Counted from the first letter of the stretch, positions 1 through 8,608 are shown. The stretch is 25,511 bases of DNA from an uncultured Helicobacteraceae bacterium (GCA_934668765.1 CAKUOH010000026.1:1-25511); one strand, 5' to 3'. Notes: a model not told the origin generated them from the letters alone. Translations and numbers: made by a program.

Positions 1-39
1 AGAATTGCCATAAAAAGTAGCATTGCTAGGATTATCCAT
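1..39 (-). CDS. Possible start of an unknown gene running off the left edge
   Basis: On the minus strand an ATG at 39 opens a frame of 13 codons (MDNPSNATFYGNS) that is still open at the window edge. A GGGAG sequence lies about ten bases upstream, slightly far for a ribosome-binding site. The stretch is too short to assign a family. It would be transcribed divergently from the outer-membrane gene that starts at 194. It could equally be a chance frame. Confidence 0.35.
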   Translation of the reverse strand, partial: MDNPSNATFYGNS

Positions 40-145
40 TTTAGATTCGCTCCCACTGCGCTTAAAAATGAGAATGCGCAATTATAGCATAAAAGTGGCA
101 TTATGGATTTTAGGCGAAATTTTGCCAAAGTTAATTATTTTTTGC

Positions 146-151
146 TAAAAT
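146..151 (+). promoter_or_regulatory. Extended -10 box for the outer-membrane gene
   Basis: TAAAAT preceded by TGC is an extended -10 of the housekeeping sigma type used in Helicobacter. It sits about 43 bases before the ATG at 194. An AAAAGG Shine-Dalgarno at 181-186 lies a short distance before that ATG. Confidence 0.5.
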
Positions 152-193
152 TGCGCCCTTGCATTTTGCAAAATTTACACAAAAGGCATTGTA

Positions 194-1128
194 ATGACTT
201 CTAACGCAGTTTGCACAAATCTAGCGCAAAAGATTTATTTAATGGCAATTTTTATGCTTTGCTTAACAAATACACTTCAAGCAGATGAAATCGCAAACTC
301 TGCGCCACAAATAGGGGGGGGGGAATCGCATAGATACTAATGCGAATCGCCACGATTTTACGCAAGATTCGCAGGATTCGCAAAGTCCCACAAATACAGC
401 CGAATCTAGCAAATCTATTATTGATAGCTCCCACGAATCCACACCTATTTCATTTATCTATAATGCCACGCTGGGCTATTTGCTAGATAATACAGAGGAA
501 ACCACGCCTTTTTGGACACCACGCCACTTCACGCCATTTCTGCCACGCTAGAAGCTGGTTTTCGCGTAGATGACAATCTTGGCGGGGTGCATAGCATTGT
601 ATTTGGTGGATATGGAGCGCAGTTTATGGGCGCGATACGCGGATTTAATGCAGGTGATGGAATCTTTGCCTACTACAACTACACTTATGCAAACGAATTT
701 AACGCATATTTTGGCATTTTCCCGCGTAGCGCGTGGATTGCCAAATATCCGCGCAGTTTTTTCCGCGAAGATTATTTGTTTTTACACCCCGAAATAAATG
801 GCGCAATGTTGCAGTATAGTGGCGAAAGTGGCGCGATTAAGGGCTATGCAGAGGCTACGCTAGAGCATTTTGGCGCGGATTTGAAAAATGCTACTGATGA
901 ATTTTACGCGCTTTTTGGCGGAGAGATTGAGATTTGGGATTTGCTATTTTTTGGGGCGCATTTAATACTATAAATATTTTTTATGAATACAAAAGCGAGT
1001 TTTTGGGCGTTGAAGTGGGATTTAGATTTTATAATATAGGCAAGAATTTAAGCAAATTTGCTCACCAGCAGTATATGAATCTGCATTTTGATTTAAGAAA
1101 ATTGTTAAAGGCAAGGCAAATCAATTAG
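194..1128 (+). pseudogene. Outer-membrane protein gene interrupted at three homopolymers (G10, T5, T6G4)
   Basis: The ATG at 194 gives a convincing signal peptide (a hydrophobic stretch ending LTNTLQA, cleavage before DEIAN). Reading then enters a run of ten G at 314-323 and stops at 338-340. With nine (or twelve) G the frame continues through a Ser/Thr/Asp-rich linker to about residue 105. A second shift is needed at the T5 run 509-513, where the frame from 512 to 973 begins with LDTTPLHAISATLEAGF. A third is needed at 951-960 (TTTTTTGGGG) to reach the last frame, ending at 1128. The body has alternating aromatic/small residues and YPRSFFREDY and HPEINGAMLQYSG segments, consistent with an outer-membrane beta-barrel; I cannot name the family. 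The G10 run directly after the signal peptide is the classic layout of a phase-variable surface gene. The two extra shifts suggest the gene is now decayed. Confidence 0.7.
314..323 (+). repeat. G10 homopolymer in coding sequence (candidate contingency tract)
   Basis: There are ten consecutive G about 40 codons into the outer-membrane gene. As written the tract puts translation into a stop within 17 bases. Losing one G, or gaining two, restores the downstream frame up to the next interruption. Runs of this length are slippage-prone in Helicobacter. Confidence 0.8.
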
Positions 1129-1143
1129 GATTCGTGCGGGTTT

Positions 1144-1182
1144 GGATTGCCACGATTTGCCTTTGGCAAATCTCGCAATGAT
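1144..1182 (-). repeat. Interspersed hairpin repeat (family A), unit 1
   Basis: The outer arms are GGATTGCCAC and TCTCGCAATGA, the reverse complement of the arms TCATTGCGAGA ... GTGGCAATCC seen elsewhere in the window. The centre is a perfect 8-bp stem, gatttgcc (1154-1161) and ggcaaatc (1165-1172), with a TTT loop. Other units have the same arms around different stems. Confidence 0.7.
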
Positions 1183-1190
1183 AAAAAATT

Positions 1191-1230
1191 TACCAACCCC
1201 CTTAATCCCCATCCGCAAGGGAGGGGAAAA
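1191..1230 (-). repeat. Interspersed repeat (family B), inverted copy
   Basis: On the minus strand this reads CCCCTCCCTTGCGGATGGGG followed by ATTAAGGGGGTTGGTA. It matches plus-strand copies near 14167-14214 and at 25481-25511. It lies beside a family A unit, as do the other copies. No coding potential was seen in 1129-1260. Confidence 0.65.
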
Positions 1231-1260
1231 TTTTATTTTGAGTTTTCATTAGATTCGCGC

Positions 1261-2349
1261 CTATTTTGGATAGCTCCCTAACCATTTTAGCACCTCACCT
1301 TGCGCCTTAAAAATCTCTCCCACAGCCAAATCATCAATATGCCCATCTAATTCCATATAAAACCAAAAGCTAAAACCTTTTTTGCCACGCATTGGGCGCG
1401 ATTCAAGCTTGACTAAATTTATATTTGCCTTGCTAAAATCATTTAGCAGATTCGCCAAAGTGCCGGGCTTATCGCTATTATTGATAAAAGCGCAAAATGA
1501 AGTTTTGTCATTCCCGCTTTGTGGCAGCTTAAAATCGCTAATGATAAAAAAGCGCGTGATATTTTCATTGCTATCTTGGATATTTTCAAACATTATGGGC
1601 AGTCCAAAGGAATCTGCCGCGACTTTTGAGCAAATCGCTGCGCTATTTTTTTCGCTCGAAGCAACTTTAGCAGCTTTTGCGGTTGAATCAAGCGGGATTA
1701 GCTCGGCATTTTGCAGTGAATAATTTTTCAAAAATTCCCTGCATTGCCCAAAAGCGACATCTTTTGAATAAATCTTTTTGATATTTGAGAGTAATTTTTC
1801 ATTTGAAGCAAGGCTGTGATGAATCGCCAAATTCGCCTCCGCAATAATTTTGACATTGTATTTGGAGAGAAAGTCCAAACTTTCCCCCACGATGCCATTG
1901 CTATTATTTTCAATGGGAATGACGCCGTATTTCACGCTTTTATTTTCCACTAGTTTGAAAATGCTTTCGATATTTGTGGCGGAGAGATATTCGCTAATTT
2001 TCCCAAAGCGACTAATTGCCACTTGGTGCGTGAAACTCCCCATAGGTCCTAAATATGCCACGCGCTCTGGCAATTCTAAATGCCTACTTGTCGCAAAAAT
2101 CTCACTATAAATGGCATTTATTGCGCTAGGTGTAATGAATTGCGGATTTAGATTTGTTAGTCGCTCGACTATTTCGCGCTCTCTTTTTGGATGATAGATA
2201 AATGCTCTCTCTTTGAGTTTGACTGCGCCTATTTCACGCACGATTTGCATTCGCTTATCTAGCAGTCCTAAAATCTCATCATCGATTTTATCGATTTTTT
2301 GGCGCAAAGGTGCTAGTTTTGCGTCCGTGCCATTTGATTTTTTAGTCAT
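1261..2349 (-). CDS. pheA: Bifunctional chorismate mutase / prephenate dehydratase
   Basis: A 362-residue P-protein. It converts chorismate to prephenate and prephenate to phenylpyruvate in cytosolic phenylalanine synthesis. An AroQ-type chorismate mutase domain covers about residues 12-95 (LRQKIDKIDDEILGLLDKR). The prephenate dehydratase domain follows, opening with VAYLGPMGSFTHQVA, and contains VIPIENNSNGIVGESLDFL and the catalytic-region TRF motif in ENITRFFII. A C-terminal ACT domain carries the phenylalanine-binding ESRP motif (ESRPMRGKKGFSFWF), so feedback inhibition is expected. The ATG at 2349 overlaps the last codons of lysA by 8 bases, and an AAGGGGG Shine-Dalgarno lies inside lysA, so the two genes are probably translationally coupled. 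Confidence 0.95.
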   Translation of the reverse strand: MTKKSNGTDAKLAPLRQKIDKIDDEILGLLDKRMQIVREIGAVKLKERAFIYHPKREREIVERLTNLNPQFITPSAINAIYSEIFATSRHLELPERVAYLGPMGSFTHQVAISRFGKISEYLSATNIESIFKLVENKSVKYGVIPIENNSNGIVGESLDFLSKYNVKIIAEANLAIHHSLASNEKLLSNIKKIYSKDVAFGQCREFLKNYSLQNAELIPLDSTAKAAKVASSEKNSAAICSKVAADSFGLPIMFENIQDSNENITRFFIISDFKLPQSGNDKTSFCAFINNSDKPGTLANLLNDFSKANINLVKLESRPMRGKKGFSFWFYMELDGHIDDLAVGEIFKAQGEVLKWLGSYPK

Positions 2350-3622
2350 TTTGCCCCCTTTTGTCGTATAAATCGGTGCATTTTAGCTCATTTGCTATGG
2401 ATTCATCAAAGGTTTCACGGGTGCGAATCAAAAAGTCATCGCCATCTTTTATCGCAATTTCAGCACATTTTAGGCGAGAATTGTAATTACTTGCCATACT
2501 AAAACCATACGCCCCACAATCCAAAATCGCTAGTAAATCGCCGCGATTCGTGCGTGGCAGGGTAATATCCTTTGCCAAATAATCGCTTGATTCGCATATC
2601 GGTCCCACAATATCGCATTTTTCTAGCAATGGCGCGGAATCTTGCAAAAGAGCGGGGATTTCGGTGGATTTAGGCGAATCTTGCGGAATGTAGCAAACCC
2701 TATGCTTTGCGCCATAAAGCGCAGGGCGAATCAAATCATTCATCGCGGCATCGACAATACAAAATCGCTTAAATGCGTTTTGCTTTTCATATAAGATTTT
2801 CGCTAATAAAACGCCACAATCCCCTACGATTCGCCGTCCTAGCTCACAGATAATCGTCAAATCTAGCCCCTTTAACTGCGCTAAAATCCCCTGCGCATAA
2901 GAATATAAATCAATGATTTTTTCGCCATTATACGCGATGCCTAGCCCACCGCCCACATCGATGAATTTTAAATCGATTTTTAGCGCAAGTAGCCCTTTAA
3001 TTAGCCCCACGATTTTTTCCGCACTTTGTGTAATGGGCTCTAAATCCAAAAGTTGTGAGCCGATATGAAAATGCACAGCGATAGGTTGCAGGTGTGCAGA
3101 GTTTTTGGCATAAAGGAACATTTTTTTTGCGCATTCAATATCCACACCAAATTTATTTTCCTTTAATCCCGTAGAAATATAAGGGTGCGTTTTTGCGTCA
3201 ATGTTTGGATTGACACGAATGCTAATTCGCGCCACTTTACCCGAATCTTGCGCGATTTGCTCCACGCGCAAAAGCTCTTCCACGCTCTCCACATTGATAA
3301 ATAAAATATCAAGATTCAGGGCTTCATTTATATCGCTATCACTTTTTCCTACGCCACTATAAATGATTTTATATTTGGGAATCCCTGCAAATAAAGCGCG
3401 TTTGACTTCGTTAATAGAGACGCAGTCCGCCCCGCAATCCAAACTTGCCAAATGCTTTAAAAGCGAGAGATTTGAGTTTGCTTTAAGTGCGTAGCAAAGT
3501 AGGCTTTTTCGTGCGTTAAAGGCGTCTTTAAATGCGCTCACATTTTGCGTGATTTTATCAAAGTCATAGATATAGGCTGGAGTGCCGTATTTTTGTGCTA
3601 AATATGGATAGAGATTTTGCAA
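2342..3622 (-). CDS. lysA: Diaminopimelate decarboxylase (unusual conserved-site residues)
   Basis: A PLP enzyme for the last step of lysine synthesis, meso-diaminopimelate to L-lysine. The PLP lysine context is CYALKANSN; HFHIGSQL, GGGLGIAY, the GPICESSD cysteine motif and GAYGFSMASNYNSR are all present. An ATG exists at 3673, but I prefer the TTG at 3622 (426 aa). It has AAAAGG six bases upstream, the likely -10 (TGG-TAAAAT, 3655-3660) lies between the two starts, and it places YGTPAYIYDFD about eleven residues from the N-terminus, as in other LysA proteins. Oddities: the usual EPGRS phosphate-binding motif reads ELGRR (residues 260-264), VDAGMND reads VDAAMND, and NxRP reads NSRL. The fold looks complete, but several normally invariant positions differ. 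First gene of an operon with pheA. Confidence 0.92.
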   Translation of the reverse strand: MQNLYPYLAQKYGTPAYIYDFDKITQNVSAFKDAFNARKSLLCYALKANSNLSLLKHLASLDCGADCVSINEVKRALFAGIPKYKIIYSGVGKSDSDINEALNLDILFINVESVEELLRVEQIAQDSGKVARISIRVNPNIDAKTHPYISTGLKENKFGVDIECAKKMFLYAKNSAHLQPIAVHFHIGSQLLDLEPITQSAEKIVGLIKGLLALKIDLKFIDVGGGLGIAYNGEKIIDLYSYAQGILAQLKGLDLTIICELGRRIVGDCGVLLAKILYEKQNAFKRFCIVDAAMNDLIRPALYGAKHRVCYIPQDSPKSTEIPALLQDSAPLLEKCDIVGPICESSDYLAKDITLPRTNRGDLLAILDCGAYGFSMASNYNSRLKCAEIAIKDGDDFLIRTRETFDESIANELKCTDLYDKRGQND

Positions 3623-3654
3623 AATTGTGCCTTTTAAAGTGAAATTTTGTGCGA

Positions 3655-3660
3655 ATTTTA
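3655..3660 (-). promoter_or_regulatory. Extended -10 box for lysA-pheA
   Basis: On the minus strand TAAAAT is preceded by TGG (TGn extension), about 32 bases before the TTG at 3622. It is one reason for rejecting the ATG at 3673, which would put the promoter inside the coding region. Confidence 0.5.
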
Positions 3661-3694
3661 CCACAAATTGCATATTTATTTAGATAGATTCTGC

Positions 3695-3700
3695 TAAAAT
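3695..3700 (+). promoter_or_regulatory. Extended -10 box for the pseudopilin gene
   Basis: TAAAAT preceded by TGC lies in the divergent lysA/pseudopilin intergenic region, about 70 bases before the ATG at 3771. No clear -35 was seen, which is usual in these bacteria. Confidence 0.45.
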
Positions 3701-3770
3701 ACGATTTTAAATCAATGGTAAATATGCGATATTGCCAAATACGCGGTATTTTAATGTTAGGGGGCAAGAG

Positions 3771-4643
3771 ATGAAAAAAATAGCGATAAATACGAATCCA
3801 AATGCGAATCAAACTACGAATCGAAGCGCATTTAGCGTGATGGAACTTGTATTTGTGATAGTTATCATAGGGATTATGGCGGGTGTATCTATTTGGTATC
3901 TGCCACGCACAGAGCTAAAACAAGCAGGTGAGACGATGATAAATAATCTAAAATACACCAAAACTTTGGCACAGCTTGATGATAGGCAGTTTTTGATGAG
4001 AGATGAGCAGTTTTTTAACACTGTGGCTGGTAATTTGACACAAGCACAAAAAGAAGTCGCAATGCAAAATCAAGTCAAAGATTGGAAAAAAGGAATGTGG
4101 CAATTTCAATTCCACACCACTAGAGCGGGAACTAACGCGCAAAATTCCTACACGATTTATGCAGAGCAAGCCACGCCCACAGGCACGAACTTTGATGGAC
4201 GGCCTAGCAATTTAGATTTAATCGCAAAAGACCCGATGACAAAGGAATGTATTAGCGGATATAGTGGCACTAACTTACGCGGTTGCAATGAGCGATACGC
4301 TAGAGAAGCGCGATTTTATGATACATTTCAAACGGAGCTAGATAACATTCAAAGCGATAATTGCACTGGTTGGAATAAAAACTCCACTTTTGCAATTTTC
4401 TTTGATGCTAAAGGAATGCCATATTGCAGACTTGGCAATACTAACAATGCGCCTACTGCACTAACAAAGCCTATCACTATAAAACTAAAACGCAAAAATG
4501 AAACTGCCTACATTTGCATAACAAAAGGCGGAATCATCGAAGGTGGTGTCCTTGTTGGCAAAGATGGAAAACCACAAAAAGACAAAGAAGGCAGAATGCG
4601 CGGAATCCCTGTGGGCAACGATGGCAAATGTCAAGACATTTGA
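3771..4643 (+). CDS. Type IV pilin-like protein with prepilin N-terminal methylation motif
   Basis: A 290-residue protein with a short basic, Asn-rich leader, then S-A-F-S-V-M-E-L-V followed by a 15-20 residue hydrophobic helix (FVIVIIGIMAG). This is the type III signal cut by prepilin peptidase before Phe, with the +5 Glu present; the residue before the cut is Ala instead of the usual Gly. The rest is hydrophilic with six Cys (in ECIS, RGC, DNC, PYC, YIC and GKC contexts), suggesting disulfides outside the cytoplasm. I chose the ATG at 3771 over the one at 3732 because GGGGG lies six bases before it and the later start puts the leader at a normal length. No pilus or secretion ATPase, platform or peptidase genes are in the window, so its partners are elsewhere. 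The next gene follows after 41 bases and may be co-transcribed. Confidence 0.8.
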   Translation: MKKIAINTNPNANQTTNRSAFSVMELVFVIVIIGIMAGVSIWYLPRTELKQAGETMINNLKYTKTLAQLDDRQFLMRDEQFFNTVAGNLTQAQKEVAMQNQVKDWKKGMWQFQFHTTRAGTNAQNSYTIYAEQATPTGTNFDGRPSNLDLIAKDPMTKECISGYSGTNLRGCNERYAREARFYDTFQTELDNIQSDNCTGWNKNSTFAIFFDAKGMPYCRLGNTNNAPTALTKPITIKLKRKNETAYICITKGGIIEGGVLVGKDGKPQKDKEGRMRGIPVGNDGKCQDI

Positions 4644-4684
4644 GAATGTAGGCGAAATTTGGGGCAAATGCAAGGATTTGGTGC

Positions 4685-5479
4685 GTGAAGTTTTGGATAT
4701 TTATCGCACTTTGCGCGGTGAATCTATATGCTTCAAGCACACCAGAGCCATATTATCGCTTGGATAATTTTGATAGTCGCTACAAGCTATTAGATGACCC
4801 ACCCGCGCCACCAGAGAAAATCAAACAGCTAAATCCCTCCGCACTTTACAAAGCGAATCGTCCCGCACGAATCAAAAAAAAGCCAGATTATAGGCGTGTG
4901 GAGATTTTCCCACCTGCAAAGCGCATAGGTAGCGATAGAAAGATAAGCCATCGGCGTATTAAAATTATCCCAAACAAACAGGCTCTCATTCGTAGCGGAC
5001 TGCCATATATCGAGCCTAGAGCGCATTTTTTGCTACTTGGGCTAAATAGTGGCGTGGATTTGTTTGAATCGCATAGCAAAAAGCGCGTTGCAGTGGAGAT
5101 TGCAGGGAAAATCGGGTGGCATTATTATTTCACGGACGATGATGATTCAAGTGCTATGCGAATCTATCTTAATATCGGTGCGACCATTCCCATAACGCAA
5201 GAGATTTCAAAGGCGATAAGCGGAAGTCTAAATATCGATTTTCTAATCAATGCCGTGTATTTGGACTTTTTCGTAGGTGGCGGATATGGTGGCGATTATT
5301 TTTTGAATGATAAATTTTTCTCACACGGATTTTTGCTAAATGTGGGGATTTCAAAGGCAATCGATGCGCATCAAATCGAGCTAGGCGCAAGAGTGCCATT
5401 CTATCGCGTGATGAATGGTGCGAGTGGGCGAGTGAAGCATATCGTGGATATTGTCATATCATATAATTATAGATTTTAA
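4685..5479 (+). CDS. Outer-membrane beta-barrel protein, unknown family
   Basis: A 264-residue protein starting at GTG with AAGGA eight bases upstream. A short signal peptide (MKFWIFIALCAVNLYA, cut before SSTPEP) precedes a basic, proline-rich soluble region of about 85 residues (APPEKIKQ, RARIKKK-like stretches). After that come alternating beta-strand segments rich in Gly and aromatics (FVGGGYGGDYF, HGFLLNVGISKAI). The protein ends in YNYRF, a C-terminal Phe typical of outer-membrane barrels. At about 150 residues the barrel would be small (perhaps eight strands). It follows the pseudopilin gene on the same strand. Function unknown. Confidence 0.75.
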   Translation: MKFWIFIALCAVNLYASSTPEPYYRLDNFDSRYKLLDDPPAPPEKIKQLNPSALYKANRPARIKKKPDYRRVEIFPPAKRIGSDRKISHRRIKIIPNKQALIRSGLPYIEPRAHFLLLGLNSGVDLFESHSKKRVAVEIAGKIGWHYYFTDDDDSSAMRIYLNIGATIPITQEISKAISGSLNIDFLINAVYLDFFVGGGYGGDYFLNDKFFSHGFLLNVGISKAIDAHQIELGARVPFYRVMNGASGRVKHIVDIVISYNYRF

Positions 5480-5601
5480 AGAAGCGCGTTTGTTTCTTTG
5501 GCAAGTTCGCGGTATTCATCGCGCTCAAACGCTCGATGAACCATTAGTCCTATCTCGCGTTTTTGTGCTTGACCCAGCGGGTTGCGAAGCAAAAAACCCA
5601 C
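5476..5601 (-). other. Unassigned small ORF / gene remnant downstream of rpoD
   Basis: A frame running from a GTG at 5601 to a TAA at 5476-5478 encodes about 41 residues, ending in EIGLMVHRAFERDEYRELA plus eight more residues. The C-terminal part looks like genuine charged-helix coding sequence, and the frame stays open upstream to the end of rpoD. I see no good start codon with a ribosome-binding site. The middle (5590-5625) contains the direct repeat gcgaagc and reads like inserted non-coding sequence. It may be the 3' end of a decayed gene that once followed rpoD. The stop overlaps the 3' end of the convergent outer-membrane gene. Confidence 0.3.
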
Positions 5602-5656
5602 GGAAAACAAGCGAAGCGCAGTTTCTTTAGTAAATCGCCTAAAGCTACTTCCGCGC

Positions 5657-8023
5657 TTAATCCTCCATATATTTTTTTAGATTCCTCCCCACTCTTGGGT
5701 GTTTTAGCTTTTTTATCGCACTTGATTCGATTTGGCGCACACGCTCACGCGTTACATTTAATTCCTTGCCGATTTCTTCAAGCGTCCTATCGCTCTCATC
5801 ATCTAGCAACCCAAAGCGCATTTTTATTACCGCTCTTTCACGCTCATTTAGTTGCGATAGCACTTCCTCGATTTGATTACGCAAATCCTCTTTTAGCACC
5901 TGCTCCATAGGTCCTATGATATTTTTATCCTCGACAAAGTCCCCATACTTGCCGTCATCATCGTTGCCGATTGGCGCATCAAGGCTGATTGGCTCTTTTG
6001 TCATCTTTATCACATTTTTGATTTTGTCAATAGGAATCGCCACCTCTTTTGCGATATTATCAATGTCAGATTCCTTGCCGTGCTTTTGCATATAATCGCG
6101 TTGCGCTTTGTTGATTTTATTGACGGTGTCAATCATATGAATGGGGATTCGAATCGTCCGCGCTTGGTCAGCTATGGCGCGAGAAATCGCCTGTTTTATC
6201 CACCAAGTCGCATAAGTGGAAAACTTCAAATCACGCTTGTATTCAAACTTATCCACTGCCTTCATTAGCCCGATATTGCCCTCTTGAATCAAATCCAAAA
6301 ATGGCAATCCGCGATTTGTGTATTTTTTTGCATTTGAAACCACAAGGCGTAAATTACTTTTTGCCATTTTGTTTTTCGCCTCATCGACAATCACCTTGCC
6401 TCGCTTGATTTGCTCTAAAATCTCTTTTAGCTTCTCTGGCTCTAAATTAAAACTATCCTTGCTAGCTTCTTTGGTTAAAATCAGCTTTTTTATCTCCACA
6501 TAAGTGCTAACCATAGTCGTCTCTGGCACGGCTTGGGCAATGTCAGCCTTGCTCATATTAGTGATATTTGATAGAATCTTGCGGTGATTTTCGCGCAGAG
6601 TTTCATTAAAAAGTGGGAGTTTGTATTCTAGCTTTTTCATCTCGCGCTCAAAGGATTCATCGCCTTTTAGGACATTTTCCATAATCTTTACAATCTCAGT
6701 GATTAGCTTACTTGTAGGTCCAAGCGCAAGTAATTTTTCTTTTAATACCTCCTTTTTATGTGCCAAAAGCAAAATATCGCCCAAGTCGCTTAAATCCTGT
6801 GGCAGCGAATCGCGCGTCTTTTGCATATCTTTTCTAGCCTTATCCAAATCCTTAAATGCCGATAGCACAGCTTTCACGCGCTCAGCGTCTTTAGCGGTCT
6901 TTTTGGGTGGCTTTGATTTAAATTCGTCATCTTCCTCATCATCAAAATCATCATCGTCTTTTTTGTCGTCATTTAGCACCAAATCATCGCTATCATCATC
7001 AAATCCCTCTTTGCCATCCTTATCTTCAAAATTCTTAAACAGCTCTTTTACGCGCCTCTCGCGATTTATAAGTGCGTCCCTATAATTATAAATAAACTCC
7101 GTGAGATATGGCACAGAGCAAATCGCATCAATGATAATGTTTTCCCCGCGCTCCATATTGCGCCCAAGCTCGGTTTCCTCATCTTTGGTAAGTAGCTGAA
7201 TCTGCCCCATTTCACGCAAATACATTCGCACGGGACTATCGCTTCTGCTCCATTCTAAGCTTTCGCGCTCTTTCATTAGGTCAAACTCTTCGTCCAAATT
7301 TTCATTTATTTGCTTTTGCTTTTGCTCTTTGGCAAGGCGTCTTTCCTCATAATTTAGCTTTTTGGCAAGCTCTGATGAGCTAATAAAGGACTTTTTGTAT
7401 TTTTTGGCAAAAAGCTCAATCTTGCGAATCTGGCTTTCTGTCGCTGGTTTTTTAAGCGTGGCTGCAATGTCCTCATACGCGATAAAATCGCCCTCTTTTT
7501 TTCTAAATAGATATTCTAATTTTTCTTGTGGCGTTTTAGGGACTTTCTCTGGTTTGGGCGGTTTTGGTGGCTTTATGGGTTTTGTAAGCTTTGTATTCGC
7601 CACTATTTTAGGTGTTTTGGCGACTTTTGGTTTTTTAGATTCGGCTATTTTTTTGGATTCAGCGACTTTTTTAGGCGCGGATTTGGTAATCTTTTTAGAT
7701 TCAATGGCTTTTGCTTTGGCAATCACGCTTGTGATGGATTTAGATATGGGCTTTGGCGTGGATTTTTTTGCACTTTTTGCCGCACTTGCTTTGGGCGCGG
7801 ATTTCGCGGATTTGATTGTGGTATATCCGCTTAAATTCACTTTGGATTTTGGTGCGGACTTTTTAGCATTTGATTTTACGCTTGGATTCGCGCTTTTGGT
7901 AGGCGTTTTTAGGATTTCAGCAAGCACTTTTTTAGAATCTACTTTTTTTGTGCTTTTGGCGATTTTTTTATCTTTTTTGCTGTATTCGGCTGATTTTTTG
8001 ACTTTTTTATCTTTTTTGCTCAT
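5657..8023 (-). CDS. rpoD: Primary RNA polymerase sigma factor with long basic N-terminal tail
   Basis: A 788-residue housekeeping sigma-70 directing RNA polymerase to -10/-35 promoters. Region 1.2 starts near [17 protein letters not shown], and regions 2.1-2.4 include [19 protein letters not shown] and [19 protein letters not shown]. Region 3 follows, and region 4.2 has the helix-turn-helix [20 protein letters not shown]. An acidic Asp-rich non-conserved region lies between 1.2 and 2.1. The first 160 or so residues are unusual: a low-complexity Lys/Ser/Ala/Pro tail with SKK, PKS, AESKK and KPPKPP repeats, reminiscent of histone H1-like tails. It is longer than the tail I remember for H. pylori RpoD (about 671 aa in total). 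A GTG at 8032 is in frame, but it lies inside the AAAGGTG Shine-Dalgarno; the ATG at 8023 is the better start. Confidence 0.96.
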   Translation of the reverse strand: MSKKDKKVKKSAEYSKKDKKIAKSTKKVDSKKVLAEILKTPTKSANPSVKSNAKKSAPKSKVNLSGYTTIKSAKSAPKASAAKSAKKSTPKPISKSITSVIAKAKAIESKKITKSAPKKVAESKKIAESKKPKVAKTPKIVANTKLTKPIKPPKPPKPEKVPKTPQEKLEYLFRKKEGDFIAYEDIAATLKKPATESQIRKIELFAKKYKKSFISSSELAKKLNYEERRLAKEQKQKQINENLDEEFDLMKERESLEWSRSDSPVRMYLREMGQIQLLTKDEETELGRNMERGENIIIDAICSVPYLTEFIYNYRDALINRERRVKELFKNFEDKDGKEGFDDDSDDLVLNDDKKDDDDFDDEEDDEFKSKPPKKTAKDAERVKAVLSAFKDLDKARKDMQKTRDSLPQDLSDLGDILLLAHKKEVLKEKLLALGPTSKLITEIVKIMENVLKGDESFEREMKKLEYKLPLFNETLRENHRKILSNITNMSKADIAQAVPETTMVSTYVEIKKLILTKEASKDSFNLEPEKLKEILEQIKRGKVIVDEAKNKMAKSNLRLVVSNAKKYTNRGLPFLDLIQEGNIGLMKAVDKFEYKRDLKFSTYATWWIKQAISRAIADQARTIRIPIHMIDTVNKINKAQRDYMQKHGKESDIDNIAKEVAIPIDKIKNVIKMTKEPISLDAPIGNDDDGKYGDFVEDKNIIGPMEQVLKEDLRNQIEEVLSQLNERERAVIKMRFGLLDDESDRTLEEIGKELNVTRERVRQIESSAIKKLKHPRVGRNLKKYMED

Positions 8024-8067
8024 AATTTTCACCTTTATTAAATGAAATTAAAAAAAGGCATACTTTT

Positions 8068-8073
8068 ATCATA
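8068..8073 (-). promoter_or_regulatory. Possible -10 box for rpoD
   Basis: On the minus strand TATGAT lies in the 74-base A+T-rich gap between acpS and rpoD, about 45 bases before the rpoD ATG. The gap contains no other recognisable signal; read-through from fliL-acpS is also possible. Confidence 0.35.
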
Positions 8074-8097
8074 ATTTTTATTAAAAAAAGATTAAAG

Positions 8098-8565
8098 TTA
8101 TTTGAATCTCATCATCGCAATGGCTATGGCAAAGCCTTTGGCTTTGGCGTTTTTATGCGAATCATTGTCGTGTGAATCCTTGCCACGCGCATTTTTATCA
8201 TAAATCCTTGCCTTATCGTGTGAGATTGAAATGTGGATTTTTTTGACTTTAAAATATTTTTTGGCTCGTTTGCTTAGTTTTGCTTTGGGTGCGCCACGCG
8301 AATCTTTACTTAAAATGATGTCGTGGAATGCGAGATTTTTGCTGATTCCACAGCGCAGTGCCTTTGCAATCGCCTCTTTTGCTGCGTAAAATCCTGCGAT
8401 TCGCTCAATATTAAAGCAACTTAAATCGCTAGATTCGCTAGATTCGCGCTTTTTTACGCATAAATCTATTTCGCTTTGACATAAAAAATTTTTCAAAAAA
8501 CTTGTATTATATTTTTCTAAAAGTCGCTCAATGCGATTTATGGCGACTATATCAACGCCTACCAC
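8098..8565 (-). CDS. acpS: Holo-[acyl-carrier-protein] synthase
   Basis: A 155-residue phosphopantetheinyl transferase that moves 4'-phosphopantetheine from CoA to apo-ACP in fatty-acid synthesis. It has the N-terminal GVDIVAINRIERL with the metal-binding Asp, the ERIAGFYAAKEAIAKAL motif with the second acidic ligand, and ISISHDK. It is longer than the usual 115-125 residues because of a His/Asn/Lys-rich insertion (KDSHDNDSHKNAK) near the C-terminus. The start is GTG, with AAGGA about nine bases upstream. It follows fliL by 43 bases on the same strand, an order I recall from H. pylori. Confidence 0.9.
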   Translation of the reverse strand: MVGVDIVAINRIERLLEKYNTSFLKNFLCQSEIDLCVKKRESSESSDLSCFNIERIAGFYAAKEAIAKALRCGISKNLAFHDIILSKDSRGAPKAKLSKRAKKYFKVKKIHISISHDKARIYDKNARGKDSHDNDSHKNAKAKGFAIAIAMMRFK

Positions 8566-8608
8566 GCGCTAGATTCCTTACATAAACTCCGCGCAAACGC
8601 CTAAAATA

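Noticed and set aside
3623..3673. ATG at 3673 as the lysA start
   Set aside because: It places the likely promoter inside the gene and adds 17 residues absent from the family; the TTG at 3622 has a better ribosome-binding site.
7362..8045. Long plus-strand frame antisense to rpoD
   Set aside because: Its Phe/Leu/Ser/Ala-rich repeats are the complement of the Lys/Ser-rich RpoD tail; there is no start signal.
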